Part shown: positions 33,068-42,447 of the stretch, piece by piece | Layout of the letters: every line of letters starts with the position of its first letter | Numbering within the stretch: the stretch's first letter is position 1 | NCBI GenBank assembly: GCA_050014095.1 | Contig: JBEKDZ010000002.1 | Span: 124,001 to 188,000, forward strand | Length of the DNA stretch: 64,000 nt | DNA from: RBG-13-51-18 sp050014095 | GTDB taxonomy: Bacteria; Chloroflexota; Dehalococcoidia; Dehalococcoidales; RBG-16-60-22 | Reading direction: 5' to 3' | Translations under genes and position numbers: made by a program | Notes under the pieces: generated by a model | The model's database searches: none | Told to the model about the DNA's origin: nothing | Seen by the model: the letters and a program-made list of their open reading frames with translations, nothing else

Positions 33068-34729
33068 ATGCCAAGATCAAAACTAAAGGTTATCCCCCTC
33101 GGCGGACTAGGTGAAATCGGCAAAAACATGTTGGTTCTGGAATATGAGAACGACATCATCATCATTGATGCCGGCCTCATGTTCCCGGAAGAAGAGATGC
33201 TCGGCATCGACCTGGTTATTCCGGATTTCAGCTACGTTACCGAAAGAAAAGAAAAAATCCGCGGCATCATTATCACCCACGGCCACGAAGACCATATCGG
33301 CGCCTTGCCCTACTTATTGCCGCAGCTTGATAATGTGCCTGTTTATTCTTCAAAACTTACCAACGGACTTATCCAGGTTAAGCTCAAGGAAAGAAGGACC
33401 CGCGAAGGGGTCAACCTTAAAGTATTAAATTTCGGCAAGGAAATAACCCTCGGCAGATTCCGCGTCGAGCTATTCCCCGTTTGCCACAGCATACCTGATT
33501 CTTGCGGCATAATAATACGCACGCCAGAGGGAATCATTATTCACAGCGGCGATTTTAAAATCGACCATACACCGGTCAACGGCAAACCGACCGACCTTTC
33601 GCGTCTCGCCCAGCTGGGCGCACAGGGGGTATTACTCCTCCTCTCGGATTCCACCTATGCCGAGCTACCCGGTTATACACCCTCCGAGCAAATAGTCGGC
33701 GAATCTCTGGATCATTTTATCGCCAACGCGCCGGGCAGGGTTATTGTAACCACCTTTTCTTCGCTTATTTCACGGGTCCAGCAAGTTATCGATGCCGCCG
33801 CCAAGCACGGACGCCGCGTCTTCATCGTCGGCCGCAGCATGACCGAGACCGTGCGTATCTCGCTGGAGCTCGGCTATCTGAACGCTCCTGACGGCATACT
33901 AGGCAAGATTGAAGAGGTCAGAGGCTTACCTAATAACAAGATTGTGCTGATAACCACCGGCAGCCAGGGAGAACCCACTTCGGCGCTGGTGCGTATGGCT
34001 AATCGAGACCACAAACACGTTCACATTCAGCGCGGCGATACGATTATCCTTTCATCAACACCCGTCCCGGGCAACGAATCCCTGGTCAACCGGACGGTAG
34101 ATAGTCTGTTCAAACAGGGTGCCCAGGTGATTTACAGCAAGCTGGGACAGGTTCACGTTCACGGCCACGGCAGCCAGGAAGAGCTTAAGCTTATCTTGAG
34201 CCTGGTAAAACCCAGGTTTTTCGTGCCCGTCCATGGTGAATACCGCCACTTGAGTTTACATGCCCATCTTGCGGAGTCCGTAGGCATGCCGCACGATAAT
34301 ATATTTATCCTTGAAGACGGAGATATCCTCGAGCTCAACGCTAACTATGCCAGGAAAACTGGCAAGGTCAATTCCGGGCATGTCTATGTCGATGGCTTAA
34401 GCGTGGGCGATATCGGGGGTGTCGTACTTCGTACCAGGCGGATGCTTTCCCGCGATGGTATTGTCGTCGCCATCATCGCCGTAAACCGCCAGACTGGTAA
34501 GCTCGTCGGACGCCCGGATATCGTCAGTCGAGGCTTTGTCGACGAGAGAGAGTTTGGCGATATGATAGAAGAAAGTCGCCAATTGCTGGCCAAGGCGCTT
34601 GACCATGCCGGCGGCCGCAACACCGAGTGGAGCTTTATCAACAGCAAGGTCAGGGATACGCTTGATAAATTCTATTACGACCGCACCAAGCGCCGCCCCA
34701 TGATTCTCCCGTTTATGGTTAAAGTCTAG
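33068..34729 (+). CDS. rnj: Ribonuclease J
   Basis: Metallo-beta-lactamase/beta-CASP endo- and 5'-3' exoribonuclease for mRNA decay and rRNA maturation. 553 residues: PLGGLGEIGKNM, ITHGHEDHIGALPYLL (HxHxDH), FPVCHSIPDS, HSGDFKIDHTPV, the beta-CASP domain with TTFSSLISRVQQVIDAA and TTGSQGEPTSAL, PVHGEYRH and a C-terminal extension. Intact by length. Twenty-two bases before ftsK. Confidence 0.96.
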   Translation: MPRSKLKVIPLGGLGEIGKNMLVLEYENDIIIIDAGLMFPEEEMLGIDLVIPDFSYVTERKEKIRGIIITHGHEDHIGALPYLLPQLDNVPVYSSKLTNGLIQVKLKERRTREGVNLKVLNFGKEITLGRFRVELFPVCHSIPDSCGIIIRTPEGIIIHSGDFKIDHTPVNGKPTDLSRLAQLGAQGVLLLLSDSTYAELPGYTPSEQIVGESLDHFIANAPGRVIVTTFSSLISRVQQVIDAAAKHGRRVFIVGRSMTETVRISLELGYLNAPDGILGKIEEVRGLPNNKIVLITTGSQGEPTSALVRMANRDHKHVHIQRGDTIILSSTPVPGNESLVNRTVDSLFKQGAQVIYSKLGQVHVHGHGSQEELKLILSLVKPRFFVPVHGEYRHLSLHAHLAESVGMPHDNIFILEDGDILELNANYARKTGKVNSGHVYVDGLSVGDIGGVVLRTRRMLSRDGIVVAIIAVNRQTGKLVGRPDIVSRGFVDEREFGDMIEESRQLLAKALDHAGGRNTEWSFINSKVRDTLDKFYYDRTKRRPMILPFMVKV

Positions 34730-34750
34730 AAAAAAATCGGCAGGAGTTAT

Positions 34751-37039
34751 ATGCCTAAAAGACATGTACTCGATAGTTTAAAAGGCTACACCGTAACCCA
34801 CCCTGAAAAAGGCCAGATAGCTCCGGTGAGCTATAAGCGTTCATCCAACTGGTTGTGGTGGCTGCTTGCCATTGTAATAATCGTGGTTTTAGTGATAGTC
34901 TTCCGGGGTCAAATCAACGACTTTTTCCTGGCTGTGTTCAGGGCTATCGGCTGGGGCTTCATCTTCATTATCGCCGCTATTATCACGCTAATCATCATGA
35001 CGGGGCGTCATAAACTTGCTTCATTTTACGATTACTGGAACCGCTGGCTGGGCGGTATTGCCTTTGTCCTGGCTGTTTGGGGAATACTAGGCTTGAGCCG
35101 CTTTTATGGCGCTGCCCTAACACCGAATGGCCTTGGCGGGGGCTTTGGTAAGGCTATCTCTGGCGGCGCCGGTCCCGGCGCGCTGGGTACCTTCGTCGGC
35201 ATACTTTGTATCTTAGGTTTCATCGTCGTCGGTTTATTTTTGGTTATACCTCGTCCGAGCTACCGAGTCTTAAGAAATATCATTTCCTGGCTATCCGTAC
35301 GCTTTAGGTCAAGACCTGGCCATCAAGTTCCCGGGAAACAGCCTCCACAGCGATATGTACCGAGTACGTCCTCATCCGAAAGCCAACTGACTTTACCATC
35401 GGAGATAAAAGAACCTGCTATCACAAAGGAAACGCCTAAACCAGCGAAAACCGCCGATATTGTTTCGACCGGTCGTGACTTCCATCAGGTTGCCGAGGAT
35501 GTCTGGAGGAAGTACGGTCAATCGGGCAATCTGGTGGAAATCGATGGCTGGCACCTGCCGCCCATCGATATTCTGAATACATCCCCCGAGATGCAGTTCA
35601 GTGAGGCAGATAACCTGCAAAGAGCTAAGCTCATCGAGAATACCCTCTCCAGCTACGGCGTAGACGCCAAGGTGGTGCAAATTAATGCCGGACCCACCGT
35701 CACCCAGTTCGGCGTGGAGCCTGGTTGGGATATCAGGTATAAAGAAATAAAGGAACGAGACCGCGACGGTAGAATTCAGGTCAGGCGCGAAGAGGCATCC
35801 AAGACGCGCGTCAAAGTAGAGCGAATCTCCTCTCTATCTAACGACCTCGCCCTGGCTCTGGCAGCCCCTACTATCAGGATTGAAGCCCCCGTTCCCGGCA
35901 AATCATTTATCGGTATTGAAGTACCTAATATGACCTCGGATATGGTCAGCCTGCGGGGGGTAGTCGAGACCAGCGCCTTCCAGAAGCTGGTTGCCAAGAC
36001 CAAAATGGCGCTGGCGTTGGGTAAAGGCGCCGGCGGTGAATCGGTAGCCTCCGACCTGACGAAAATGCCCCATCTCCTTGTTGCTGGAGCAACCGGCAGC
36101 GGCAAAACCGTCTGTCTTAACACTATTATCTGCTGCCTGCTGATGTACAACACCCCCAACGATGTCCGCTTTATACTTATCGACCCCAAGCGAGTCGAGT
36201 TAACGCAGTATAACAGCATCCCCCACCTCGCCACCCCCGTCATCGTCGATACTGACCGGGCGCTTAATTCCTTGCGCTGGCTCTGCCAGGAGATGGACCA
36301 GCGTTATAAGAAGCTGGCAGCTGCTGGCGCGCGGCACATCGAGGGCTATAACAAGGATAAAAAAGGCGCCGACAAGCTACCCTATCTGGTCTTGATTATC
36401 GATGAGCTTGCCGACCTGATGATGGCCGGTTATGACGAGGTGGAAACGAACCTCTGCCGTTTGGCCCAGTTGGCTCGCGCCACCGGTATCCATTTAGTCG
36501 TCGCTACCCAGCGTCCCTCGGTAGACGTCGTTACGGGCTTAATCAAGGCTAACTTCCCCACCCGCATCAGCTTCGCCGTTACCTCGCAGGTGGACTCACG
36601 GACGATTCTGGACGGCGCCGGCGCCGAGAAGCTTTTAGGGCGCGGCGATATGCTTTTTATGCCCACCGAAGCCGCTAAACCCAAACGACTTCAGGGCTGT
36701 TTCTTATCCGACGCCGAAATCGAGCGCCTCGTCTATTTCTGGGGCGGCCAGCGTAAAACCGAGCCGGATAAGCTTAGGATGGAGACGCTCGTGTCTACCG
36801 CGCCCTTCGGCACCATCGGCGGGCATCCCCGCGACCCGCTACTGGAGCAGGCAAAAGAGCTAGCCAGACAACATAATGATGTTTCTACGTCTTTTCTCCA
36901 GCGCCGCCTGCACATCGGCTACCCGCGTGCCGCTCGACTCAAAGAGCAGCTGGATGCCGTTCTAGCGCAGGAAAAGGGCGAGTCTACAGACGAGAACACT
37001 GGGTCTATCGACAAAGAACCGGGTAACGAAGAATTCTAG
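34751..37039 (+). CDS. ftsK: DNA translocase FtsK/SpoIIIE
   Basis: Septal DNA pump that segregates chromosomes and activates Xer recombination. 762 residues: about four N-terminal membrane helices (within residues 30-170), a short Pro/Ser linker (190-235), the alpha/beta motor with Walker A VAGATGSGKTVCLN near 445 and Walker B LVLIIDELADLMM near 552, and a C-terminal winged-helix gamma domain (VSTSFLQRRLHIGYPRAARL) for KOPS recognition. Its TAG stop lies inside a CTAG that also forms the stop of the convergent lipoprotein gene. Confidence 0.95.
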   Translation: MPKRHVLDSLKGYTVTHPEKGQIAPVSYKRSSNWLWWLLAIVIIVVLVIVFRGQINDFFLAVFRAIGWGFIFIIAAIITLIIMTGRHKLASFYDYWNRWLGGIAFVLAVWGILGLSRFYGAALTPNGLGGGFGKAISGGAGPGALGTFVGILCILGFIVVGLFLVIPRPSYRVLRNIISWLSVRFRSRPGHQVPGKQPPQRYVPSTSSSESQLTLPSEIKEPAITKETPKPAKTADIVSTGRDFHQVAEDVWRKYGQSGNLVEIDGWHLPPIDILNTSPEMQFSEADNLQRAKLIENTLSSYGVDAKVVQINAGPTVTQFGVEPGWDIRYKEIKERDRDGRIQVRREEASKTRVKVERISSLSNDLALALAAPTIRIEAPVPGKSFIGIEVPNMTSDMVSLRGVVETSAFQKLVAKTKMALALGKGAGGESVASDLTKMPHLLVAGATGSGKTVCLNTIICCLLMYNTPNDVRFILIDPKRVELTQYNSIPHLATPVIVDTDRALNSLRWLCQEMDQRYKKLAAAGARHIEGYNKDKKGADKLPYLVLIIDELADLMMAGYDEVETNLCRLAQLARATGIHLVVATQRPSVDVVTGLIKANFPTRISFAVTSQVDSRTILDGAGAEKLLGRGDMLFMPTEAAKPKRLQGCFLSDAEIERLVYFWGGQRKTEPDKLRMETLVSTAPFGTIGGHPRDPLLEQAKELARQHNDVSTSFLQRRLHIGYPRAARLKEQLDAVLAQEKGESTDENTGSIDKEPGNEEF

Positions 37040-37977
37040 TGTGATGTAACCAGCTCGCTGGCGTTCACCTGTTCGATGGTATAGCCCTTATTCTTCAGCA
37101 AGTTTAAAATTCCGTTATCTCCCACTAAACTTCCCGCATTTACTATGACAAAATGAGTCTTGTTGCCTGTCAGTAATTCTTCTATGTGACTGGCCAGATT
37201 TGGATTACGCGCATCATATATCTTATCGTAATAAGGTTTCATCGCCGGTGCTTCATTTTTAGGTTTAAATACGAGACTTTCCATTTTAACAATGTCACCT
37301 GCTTTCCAGGCATCGAGCATGCCCTTCAAATCTTGAGCCGTCTCCGGATTATCAACGTCATACTGTATCCCCGCTAGAATAGCTGCATCAGGTACTGCAG
37401 CCAGCATTTCCAATTCCGATTTTGTGGACTCCATCTCGATAACGCTTTTACTTACATTTTCCGCCTTGTTGGTGAAATATTTTTCCATTCCCCAATCAGA
37501 TTTATAACCCAGGTCGTTTAAAATATAATCAGCCATTACTTCGTATATCACCCAGGGTTTGAATACGTCATAGGTTTTTAAGTCAAAGTTGTGTTTTACG
37601 GCAAATTTTTCCAACTGGCTATAAAGGCTGTCCGACGTGTTCGCCTTAAGTCCGTCGTTTCCCGTATACATGCCATGATCTAGAATGTACTGATTTATTT
37701 CGTCACTGTTAATTTTATTAACGTTTGCTTCGACGACCAAGTTGTCAGTGTCGGTAAAAGCGTTTTCAATAGCATTATCCAGCGGGTATATACTCTGATC
37801 ATTAACTTGTACCGTGCCAAATAGATAGACATATGTGGAGCCTGATGATACTTTCCACATAAATACTTTTGGGTTATTGTCTGCAGTGTTCCCGCAACCA
37901 TAACTCGTGCCAAAAAGCAGTAATACCGGTAATAGAACTAATAAAACCTTGGCGATTATTTTATCAAGATGCCTCAT
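37036..37977 (-). CDS. TraB/GumN-family lipoprotein
   Basis: 313 residues: signal peptide with lipobox ending SYGCGN, then the TraB/GumN fold: FMWKVSSGSTYVYLFGTVQV, SIYPLDNAIENAFTDTDNLVVEAN, the conserved KSDWGMEKYFTNKAE and the C-terminal FVIVNAGSLVGDNGILNLLKNKGYTIEQV. The usual GTxH motif reads GTVQ here and the GAxHxxG of the C-terminus reads NAGSLVG, so both histidines thought to bind metal in the family are missing. Possibly an inactive or divergent member. Convergent with ftsK, stops overlapping by two bases. Confidence 0.8.
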   Translation of the reverse strand: MRHLDKIIAKVLLVLLPVLLLFGTSYGCGNTADNNPKVFMWKVSSGSTYVYLFGTVQVNDQSIYPLDNAIENAFTDTDNLVVEANVNKINSDEINQYILDHGMYTGNDGLKANTSDSLYSQLEKFAVKHNFDLKTYDVFKPWVIYEVMADYILNDLGYKSDWGMEKYFTNKAENVSKSVIEMESTKSELEMLAAVPDAAILAGIQYDVDNPETAQDLKGMLDAWKAGDIVKMESLVFKPKNEAPAMKPYYDKIYDARNPNLASHIEELLTGNKTHFVIVNAGSLVGDNGILNLLKNKGYTIEQVNASELVTSH

Positions 37978-38025
37978 TGTTTACCTCCAAACTTATTTAA
38001 CAGCTTAATTTTTTCTTTATACTCA

Positions 38026-38616
38026 TTATGTTCCAATTACCCCAAACGCCCCGAATATCGCCGCTACTATTGCCGCCGCGAGCACGGCTCCAGTAATAAC
38101 CTGTGCGATAGAATGCTGTTTCAACTCGATTCTCGCCCAGGCAACCAGCGGTAAAAATATCACCGCCCAGACTGCCGCCATACCATAAACCAGGCTGACT
38201 ATTGTGACCGCTCCCGCGGCGAAAGCCATATGCAGGCTAATCTTCCAGTAGTGGTTTATCCCCGTGAACACGACCAGCTCCGCAAATCCGGCGGTAAAGG
38301 TCACCGCCAGTAGCTCCGGCGCTTTAAGACCCCACATTAGCCAGCAGCCGATAGCCCCTAAAACGCTTGCCAATAAGTAAATGATATGACGCTGCCGGCG
38401 CGTGTTATCGAAGAATCCGTCCATCTTCTGGCTTCTTACCAGCCAGATAACGACAATAAGCACCGGCAACACGCTTATCACCAGAGAGATAGCCGCCCAT
38501 TTTAAAGCTTCCGTCGTGCTAGGTGCATCTTTAAAAGACAACAGCACGAGAATGGCAGCACTCGCTAAAAAAGGATTAAGTATATTCGATATCAGCCGGG
38601 CTATTCTTTTTCTCAT
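38026..38616 (-). CDS. PAP2-like integral membrane protein
   Basis: 196 residues with six membrane segments and a pattern reminiscent of PAP2 lipid phosphatases: KISLHMAFAAGAV (Ser and His) in the middle and ARIELKQHSIAQVITGAV (Arg and His) near the C-terminus. The last motif lacks the usual Asp. It may dephosphorylate an isoprenoid or lipid phosphate, but the first KxxxxxxRP motif is only loosely present (SQKMDGFFDNTRRQR). Monocistronic, between the lipoprotein and a palindromic repeat. Confidence 0.65.
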   Translation of the reverse strand: MRKRIARLISNILNPFLASAAILVLLSFKDAPSTTEALKWAAISLVISVLPVLIVVIWLVRSQKMDGFFDNTRRQRHIIYLLASVLGAIGCWLMWGLKAPELLAVTFTAGFAELVVFTGINHYWKISLHMAFAAGAVTIVSLVYGMAAVWAVIFLPLVAWARIELKQHSIAQVITGAVLAAAIVAAIFGAFGVIGT

Positions 38617-38629
38617 CGTCTTTTTTCAG

Positions 38630-38658
38630 CGTCATTCCCGACCTGATCGGGAATCCAG
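38630..38658. repeat. Palindromic repeat, family 1 (single hairpin copy)
   Basis: The 29 bases are identical to 17751-17779 and contain the hairpin TTCCCGACC..GATCGGGAA. Located upstream of the PAP2-like gene and of the divergent metallo-hydrolase. Confidence 0.85.
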
Positions 38659-38753
38659 GCGGGGTGGAGTGGCATTACCTATCTTATTACGATGACAACC
38701 TCAAATCCCCTCTGGTATACTAATACTAACATTCCAGCGCAAAAAGGTAAAAA

Positions 38754-39392
38754 ATGAACATCATCGATGATAAAACTATCCGTATCGAGAAGCTAACCCT
38801 GGGACCTTACGAAACGAATACCTATATCGTCGTCTGTCAAAAAACTCAAGAAAGTCTGGTGGAGGATGCCCCGGCCAGGGCTTCGGAAATCATCGCTGCG
38901 CTTGGAGATTCGCAACCCCAATATATTCTCCTCACCCACGACCATTTCGACCATACCGGCGTCATGGTCTCCCTGCGTTCCCGTTTAAAAGTCCCTTTAG
39001 CCGTCCATGAGCTCGATTCCTACCAGCTTAAAACGCCGCCGGAAATACTCCTGAAAGATGGCGATACTCTTAAGCTGGGAAACCTAAAAATTGAAGTGCT
39101 GCACACCCCGGGTCATACGCCGGGAAGCTTATGCTTTAGAATTGGGAAATACCTTTTTGCCGGTGATACCATCTTCCCCGGCGGTCCTGGCCATACGGAG
39201 ACGCCGGACGATTTTAGGCAGATTATAGCATCGATTACACAAAAGATATTTCGCCTGCCTGATGATACGGTGCTTTTACCCGGTCACGGCGACGGCACCA
39301 CGGTACAAAAAGCTAAAGAGGAATATGCGGCTTTCGCCGCAAGACCGCATGGGGATATTATATACGGGGACGTAACCTGGCTGTCTTCTTAG
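38754..39392 (+). CDS. MBL-fold metallo-hydrolase, second glyoxalase II-like copy
   Basis: 212 residues. HxHxDH is LTHDHFDHTG near residue 62, followed by LHTPGHTPGSLCF, FAGDTIFPGGPGH and LLPGHGDGTTV. Same order as the protein at 24622-25236, including the N-terminal KLTLGPYETNTYIV (KLTVGPYASNCYVV there), so the two are paralogues. Substrate unknown. An extended -10 TGGTATACT lies near 38713, 40 bases upstream. Convergent with the PIG-L gene, 11 bases apart. Confidence 0.88.
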   Translation: MNIIDDKTIRIEKLTLGPYETNTYIVVCQKTQESLVEDAPARASEIIAALGDSQPQYILLTHDHFDHTGVMVSLRSRLKVPLAVHELDSYQLKTPPEILLKDGDTLKLGNLKIEVLHTPGHTPGSLCFRIGKYLFAGDTIFPGGPGHTETPDDFRQIIASITQKIFRLPDDTVLLPGHGDGTTVQKAKEEYAAFAARPHGDIIYGDVTWLSS

Positions 39393-39403
39393 AAATTAGA
39401 TTT

Positions 39404-40096
39404 TTAGGGTCGTAACTCAACGCGATGGAACGCTTCCGCCAGCTCGAATTTTTCGCCTTTGGCGTTCATCCTGGCGAACTCTTTCATACGGTTTTGCATC
39501 TCTGGGGGCACATCGCCCACCTGGCTCTTATGGCATTTTAAAGCATCCAGCTTGATATCCATCGTTTCCGTAATATCCTGCTTAAAATTAGGGTCGTCGG
39601 AGCCCCAGAACCACATCTCCCGCACCTTATGCGGCTCCAATCCCTCTTTGAGCAACTCCGGATATGCCAGATGGTCGCGGGAATAGGGGAAAACAGCATC
39701 CGCCGCCACGATGCCAGCAATGCGATGGTCACGGTGCCACATGTACTTGCGATATGGGTCGGAGGTCGCTACAACGAATGGCTTGAAACGCCGTATCTGA
39801 CGCACCAGGTCGCGGCGGAATTCATGACAATCTTCGAGCCCCTGGTCAGGGTATTTTAAGAACACCGTTTCTTTAACACCCAGCGTTTTCGCCGCCGCCA
39901 GCTGTTCTTTTTCCCGTATCTCTGTCAGCTTCTTGGGCGTCAGGCTTCTATCGCTGGTGCCTTTATCGCCGTTGGTGCAGATAACGTAGACGACGTTTTT
40001 ACCTTCCTTCGTCAGTCGGGCAACCGTTCCGGCGACGCCGAACTCGCAGTCGTCCGGATGCGGCGAAATTACCATTAAATATACGTCATCGCTCAT
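39404..40096 (-). CDS. PIG-L/LmbE-family N-acetylglucosamine deacetylase
   Basis: 230-residue zinc deacetylase: the N-terminal MVISPHPDDCEFGVAGTVARL has the HPDD metal site and catalytic Asp, and WHRDHRIAG supplies the third ligand and nearby His. Relatives MshB and BshB remove acetyl from GlcN-inositol or GlcNAc-malate in low-molecular-weight thiol synthesis; others act on glycolipids. It is third in a minus-strand run after a GNAT and a GT4 glycosyltransferase whose N-terminus resembles MshA, so a glucosaminide is a reasonable substrate. Confidence 0.9.
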   Translation of the reverse strand: MSDDVYLMVISPHPDDCEFGVAGTVARLTKEGKNVVYVICTNGDKGTSDRSLTPKKLTEIREKEQLAAAKTLGVKETVFLKYPDQGLEDCHEFRRDLVRQIRRFKPFVVATSDPYRKYMWHRDHRIAGIVAADAVFPYSRDHLAYPELLKEGLEPHKVREMWFWGSDDPNFKQDITETMDIKLDALKCHKSQVGDVPPEMQNRMKEFARMNAKGEKFELAEAFHRVELRP

Positions 40097-40132
40097 AATA
40101 TGTGGAAAACCTCGATTCTGCAGCGATATTCT

Positions 40133-41350
40133 TCAAGCCACCGGCACTAGTCTGTTTTCCAGCGCCAACTGCATTTCATCGGCGACCTTTTCGACGATAT
40201 TCGCCCAGGCCCACTTGCTTACCGATGCACGGATAGTCAGGTTCAATTCCCTATCCGGCGAAGGCTTATTTAGAATTGACGCTATGCTGCTGGCGAGCTT
40301 CTCCGGTGAGTTGTCCGCCACGATACAGCCGGTTTCACCTGGCTTGATGATATTTTTCAGGTCGCCGACATCCGTGGCGACTACCGGCGTGCCGCAGGCC
40401 AGTGCCTCCAGCGGCACCAGCCCAAAGCTCTCGTAATAAGAAGGTACGATACAGACATCGGCAGCGCTGTAGAAATACGGCAGCTGGTCTTGCTTGACCA
40501 GCCCGCGGAAATCAATAGAATCCACGATATTCAGACTGGCAGCTAATTTCTTCAGTCCCTCCAACTCTAAACGACTGTTCTCGTCACCACCCACCACCAC
40601 CAGCTTTAGATTTTCGTGATTTTTTAATAGAGGCATTGTTTTTAATAACTTATCGATGCCTTTTAGGGGGTCAATTCTACCTACGAAGAGCAGAATTTTC
40701 TCTTCCATAAGTCCCAGCTTTTGCCTGGCGAATGTTTTGTCTATAGGTTGGAAAAGCTCCATGTTAACGCCGCACGGCACCACGCCGACCTTCTCCGGTT
40801 CAGCGTTGTAATAGCATACGAGATCCTCTTTCTCCTTTTCTGTCGCCACGATAATACGCTGGCAGTCTTTAATCGTGTCTCTTTCTGAAATAATGCGTAA
40901 CGCTGGTTCCCCCTCACCGATACCGATGGCGTTCTTGACCGCTCCCAGCGTATGGTACATGGTGATATAAGGCATCCGCTGTGTTTCGCGGAGGTATTTC
41001 CCCACCAGCGCGGACATCCAGTAGTGAGTGAAAACTATATCATAATTGAGGCCGTTATCCTGCCAGAAGTTCTCCAGATTAAAGGTAAACTCGGGCAGGG
41101 AAAAGTAAACGTCCATTTTTTGTATTTTGGCTTCCTTCCCCGCTTTGAGGTGGATGAGCCGCACCCCTTCCGCCAGGTCTTCCATACGCGGGTCGGCCGG
41201 GTCATGCACTCGCGTGTAAATGTCGATGCTATGCCCCTTCTTTCCAAGCTCGCGAGCGAGTTCGCGGATATAAACGCTCATGCCGCCGGTGTCTTTAGTC
41301 CCCAGGTCCCCCACCGGGCAACTGTGCGCGCTGATGACTGCAATTTTCAA
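40133..41350 (-). CDS. GT4 glycosyltransferase, MshA-like
   Basis: 405 residues, GT-B fold. The N-terminal domain has the donor/acceptor loop GTKDTGGMSVYIRELARELG, and the C-terminal domain has LFVGRIDPLKGID, the E-x7-E motif YYESFGLVPLEALACGTPVVATDVGD and a family-4 ending. The GGMxVY segment and following charged helix are like those of MshA and sucrose-phosphate synthases. Start is TTG 41350 with GGAGAA upstream. Likely operon with the downstream PIG-L deacetylase and upstream GNAT gene. Confidence 0.9.
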   Translation of the reverse strand: MKIAVISAHSCPVGDLGTKDTGGMSVYIRELARELGKKGHSIDIYTRVHDPADPRMEDLAEGVRLIHLKAGKEAKIQKMDVYFSLPEFTFNLENFWQDNGLNYDIVFTHYWMSALVGKYLRETQRMPYITMYHTLGAVKNAIGIGEGEPALRIISERDTIKDCQRIIVATEKEKEDLVCYYNAEPEKVGVVPCGVNMELFQPIDKTFARQKLGLMEEKILLFVGRIDPLKGIDKLLKTMPLLKNHENLKLVVVGGDENSRLELEGLKKLAASLNIVDSIDFRGLVKQDQLPYFYSAADVCIVPSYYESFGLVPLEALACGTPVVATDVGDLKNIIKPGETGCIVADNSPEKLASSIASILNKPSPDRELNLTIRASVSKWAWANIVEKVADEMQLALENRLVPVA

Positions 41351-41397
41351 TTTATTCTCCGTTATTACGTTATATCTTGTTATATTTTTATATTATA

Positions 41398-42378
41398 TTA
41401 TACTACATTTATTCGGCAGCGATACAGCGGAACCTCCTTGCCCCCCAGGTGTACCTTGTAAGGCTCGGCGCCTTTAAGAAAGTCGAATTTCGTCCTGCCT
41501 TTTTCAATGCTGTCTTTGATGGCAAATACCTTGCTCAACAGTCCCGCGCTTAAGGCGACGTATTTGGGGTCATAGCCGCTGTTGTACAGGTAAATGCAGT
41601 TCTGGTAATCGAAGCACATGATTTCCGCCACTGGTTTATCGTCGAGCTCCAGCACGCCCAGCTTAAGTAAACCTATTCCCGCTATGGTATCGACTAATAG
41701 TTTAAAGTACGACTTCATCTGCTCCGTCAGGAAGGCCGCTTTATCCTGCCGGCTCTCCACGAACATCTTAAAGAAAGTGTCCATGGACGCCCGCAGCTCT
41801 TCGCCCCTATCAATAAAGCGATATTCGATTTTGCCCTCTTCCGTCAGCCTCCTCATCTTCCGCCTGACCTCGTGCCGCTGCTTGGTGGAGAGTGACTCCA
41901 AGTATGCCTCGAATGACGATGTTAAATCCATTTCGTAAGACACAGCCTCTTTATCGCTCACGACCTTATACTTTCGGCTTTCCGCCAGCGGCACTAGACT
42001 GGTAAGCACGGTAGAATCCGGTCGCACGTGTTTCAGGTCAAGCTGTGTAATGCCGGTTTTCTTTAAATCGTCTAACAATACGTTAAAAAAGTCCCGCTCT
42101 CTGCCGGGAACAACAATAAAATCCTGATAGTCACAGACGTCCGTACTGCCGATAAAACAAGCCGTCCCTTCTTTAATCATCAGCGGTGCGATGCCGATTA
42201 TTTTCTCCCCCTGCTTAACCACCCGTATAAAAAGCTCCGCTCCCGAACCGAAAACCTGCCACCATACCTGCAGCCACTCCGGTAAAATAAAAGGTGAAAA
42301 CCAGTTAAGCGTTTGGGAAGAATCGGCGCGGTAGTCTTTCAACTCGTCAAGACTGCTTGCGAATATGTTATAGTCCAT
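41398..42378 (-). CDS. GNAT/FemAB-like acyltransferase (CelD/BcsL type)
   Basis: 326 residues. The central FEAYLESLSTKQRHEVRRKMRRLTEEG segment and C-terminal GIGLLKLGVLELDDKPVAEIMCFDYQNCIYLYNSGYDPKYVALSAGLLSKVFAI match the duplicated-GNAT group COG5653. Members acylate glycans or attach amino acids; the substrate here is unknown. First gene of a probable three-gene unit with GT4 and PIG-L. A thiol-biosynthesis or cell-surface glycan role fits equally. Confidence 0.85.
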   Translation of the reverse strand: MDYNIFASSLDELKDYRADSSQTLNWFSPFILPEWLQVWWQVFGSGAELFIRVVKQGEKIIGIAPLMIKEGTACFIGSTDVCDYQDFIVVPGRERDFFNVLLDDLKKTGITQLDLKHVRPDSTVLTSLVPLAESRKYKVVSDKEAVSYEMDLTSSFEAYLESLSTKQRHEVRRKMRRLTEEGKIEYRFIDRGEELRASMDTFFKMFVESRQDKAAFLTEQMKSYFKLLVDTIAGIGLLKLGVLELDDKPVAEIMCFDYQNCIYLYNSGYDPKYVALSAGLLSKVFAIKDSIEKGRTKFDFLKGAEPYKVHLGGKEVPLYRCRINVV

Positions 42379-42447
42379 GGCTTTTATATATTGAGTCTAT
42401 CATTTAACCTAGGTATAGCAATGTAACAATTGTCACATGATGCTGGC

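Noticed and set aside
37978..38025. A tRNA or small RNA between the lipoprotein and the PAP2-like gene
   Set aside because: The stretch is short and has no cloverleaf or terminator.
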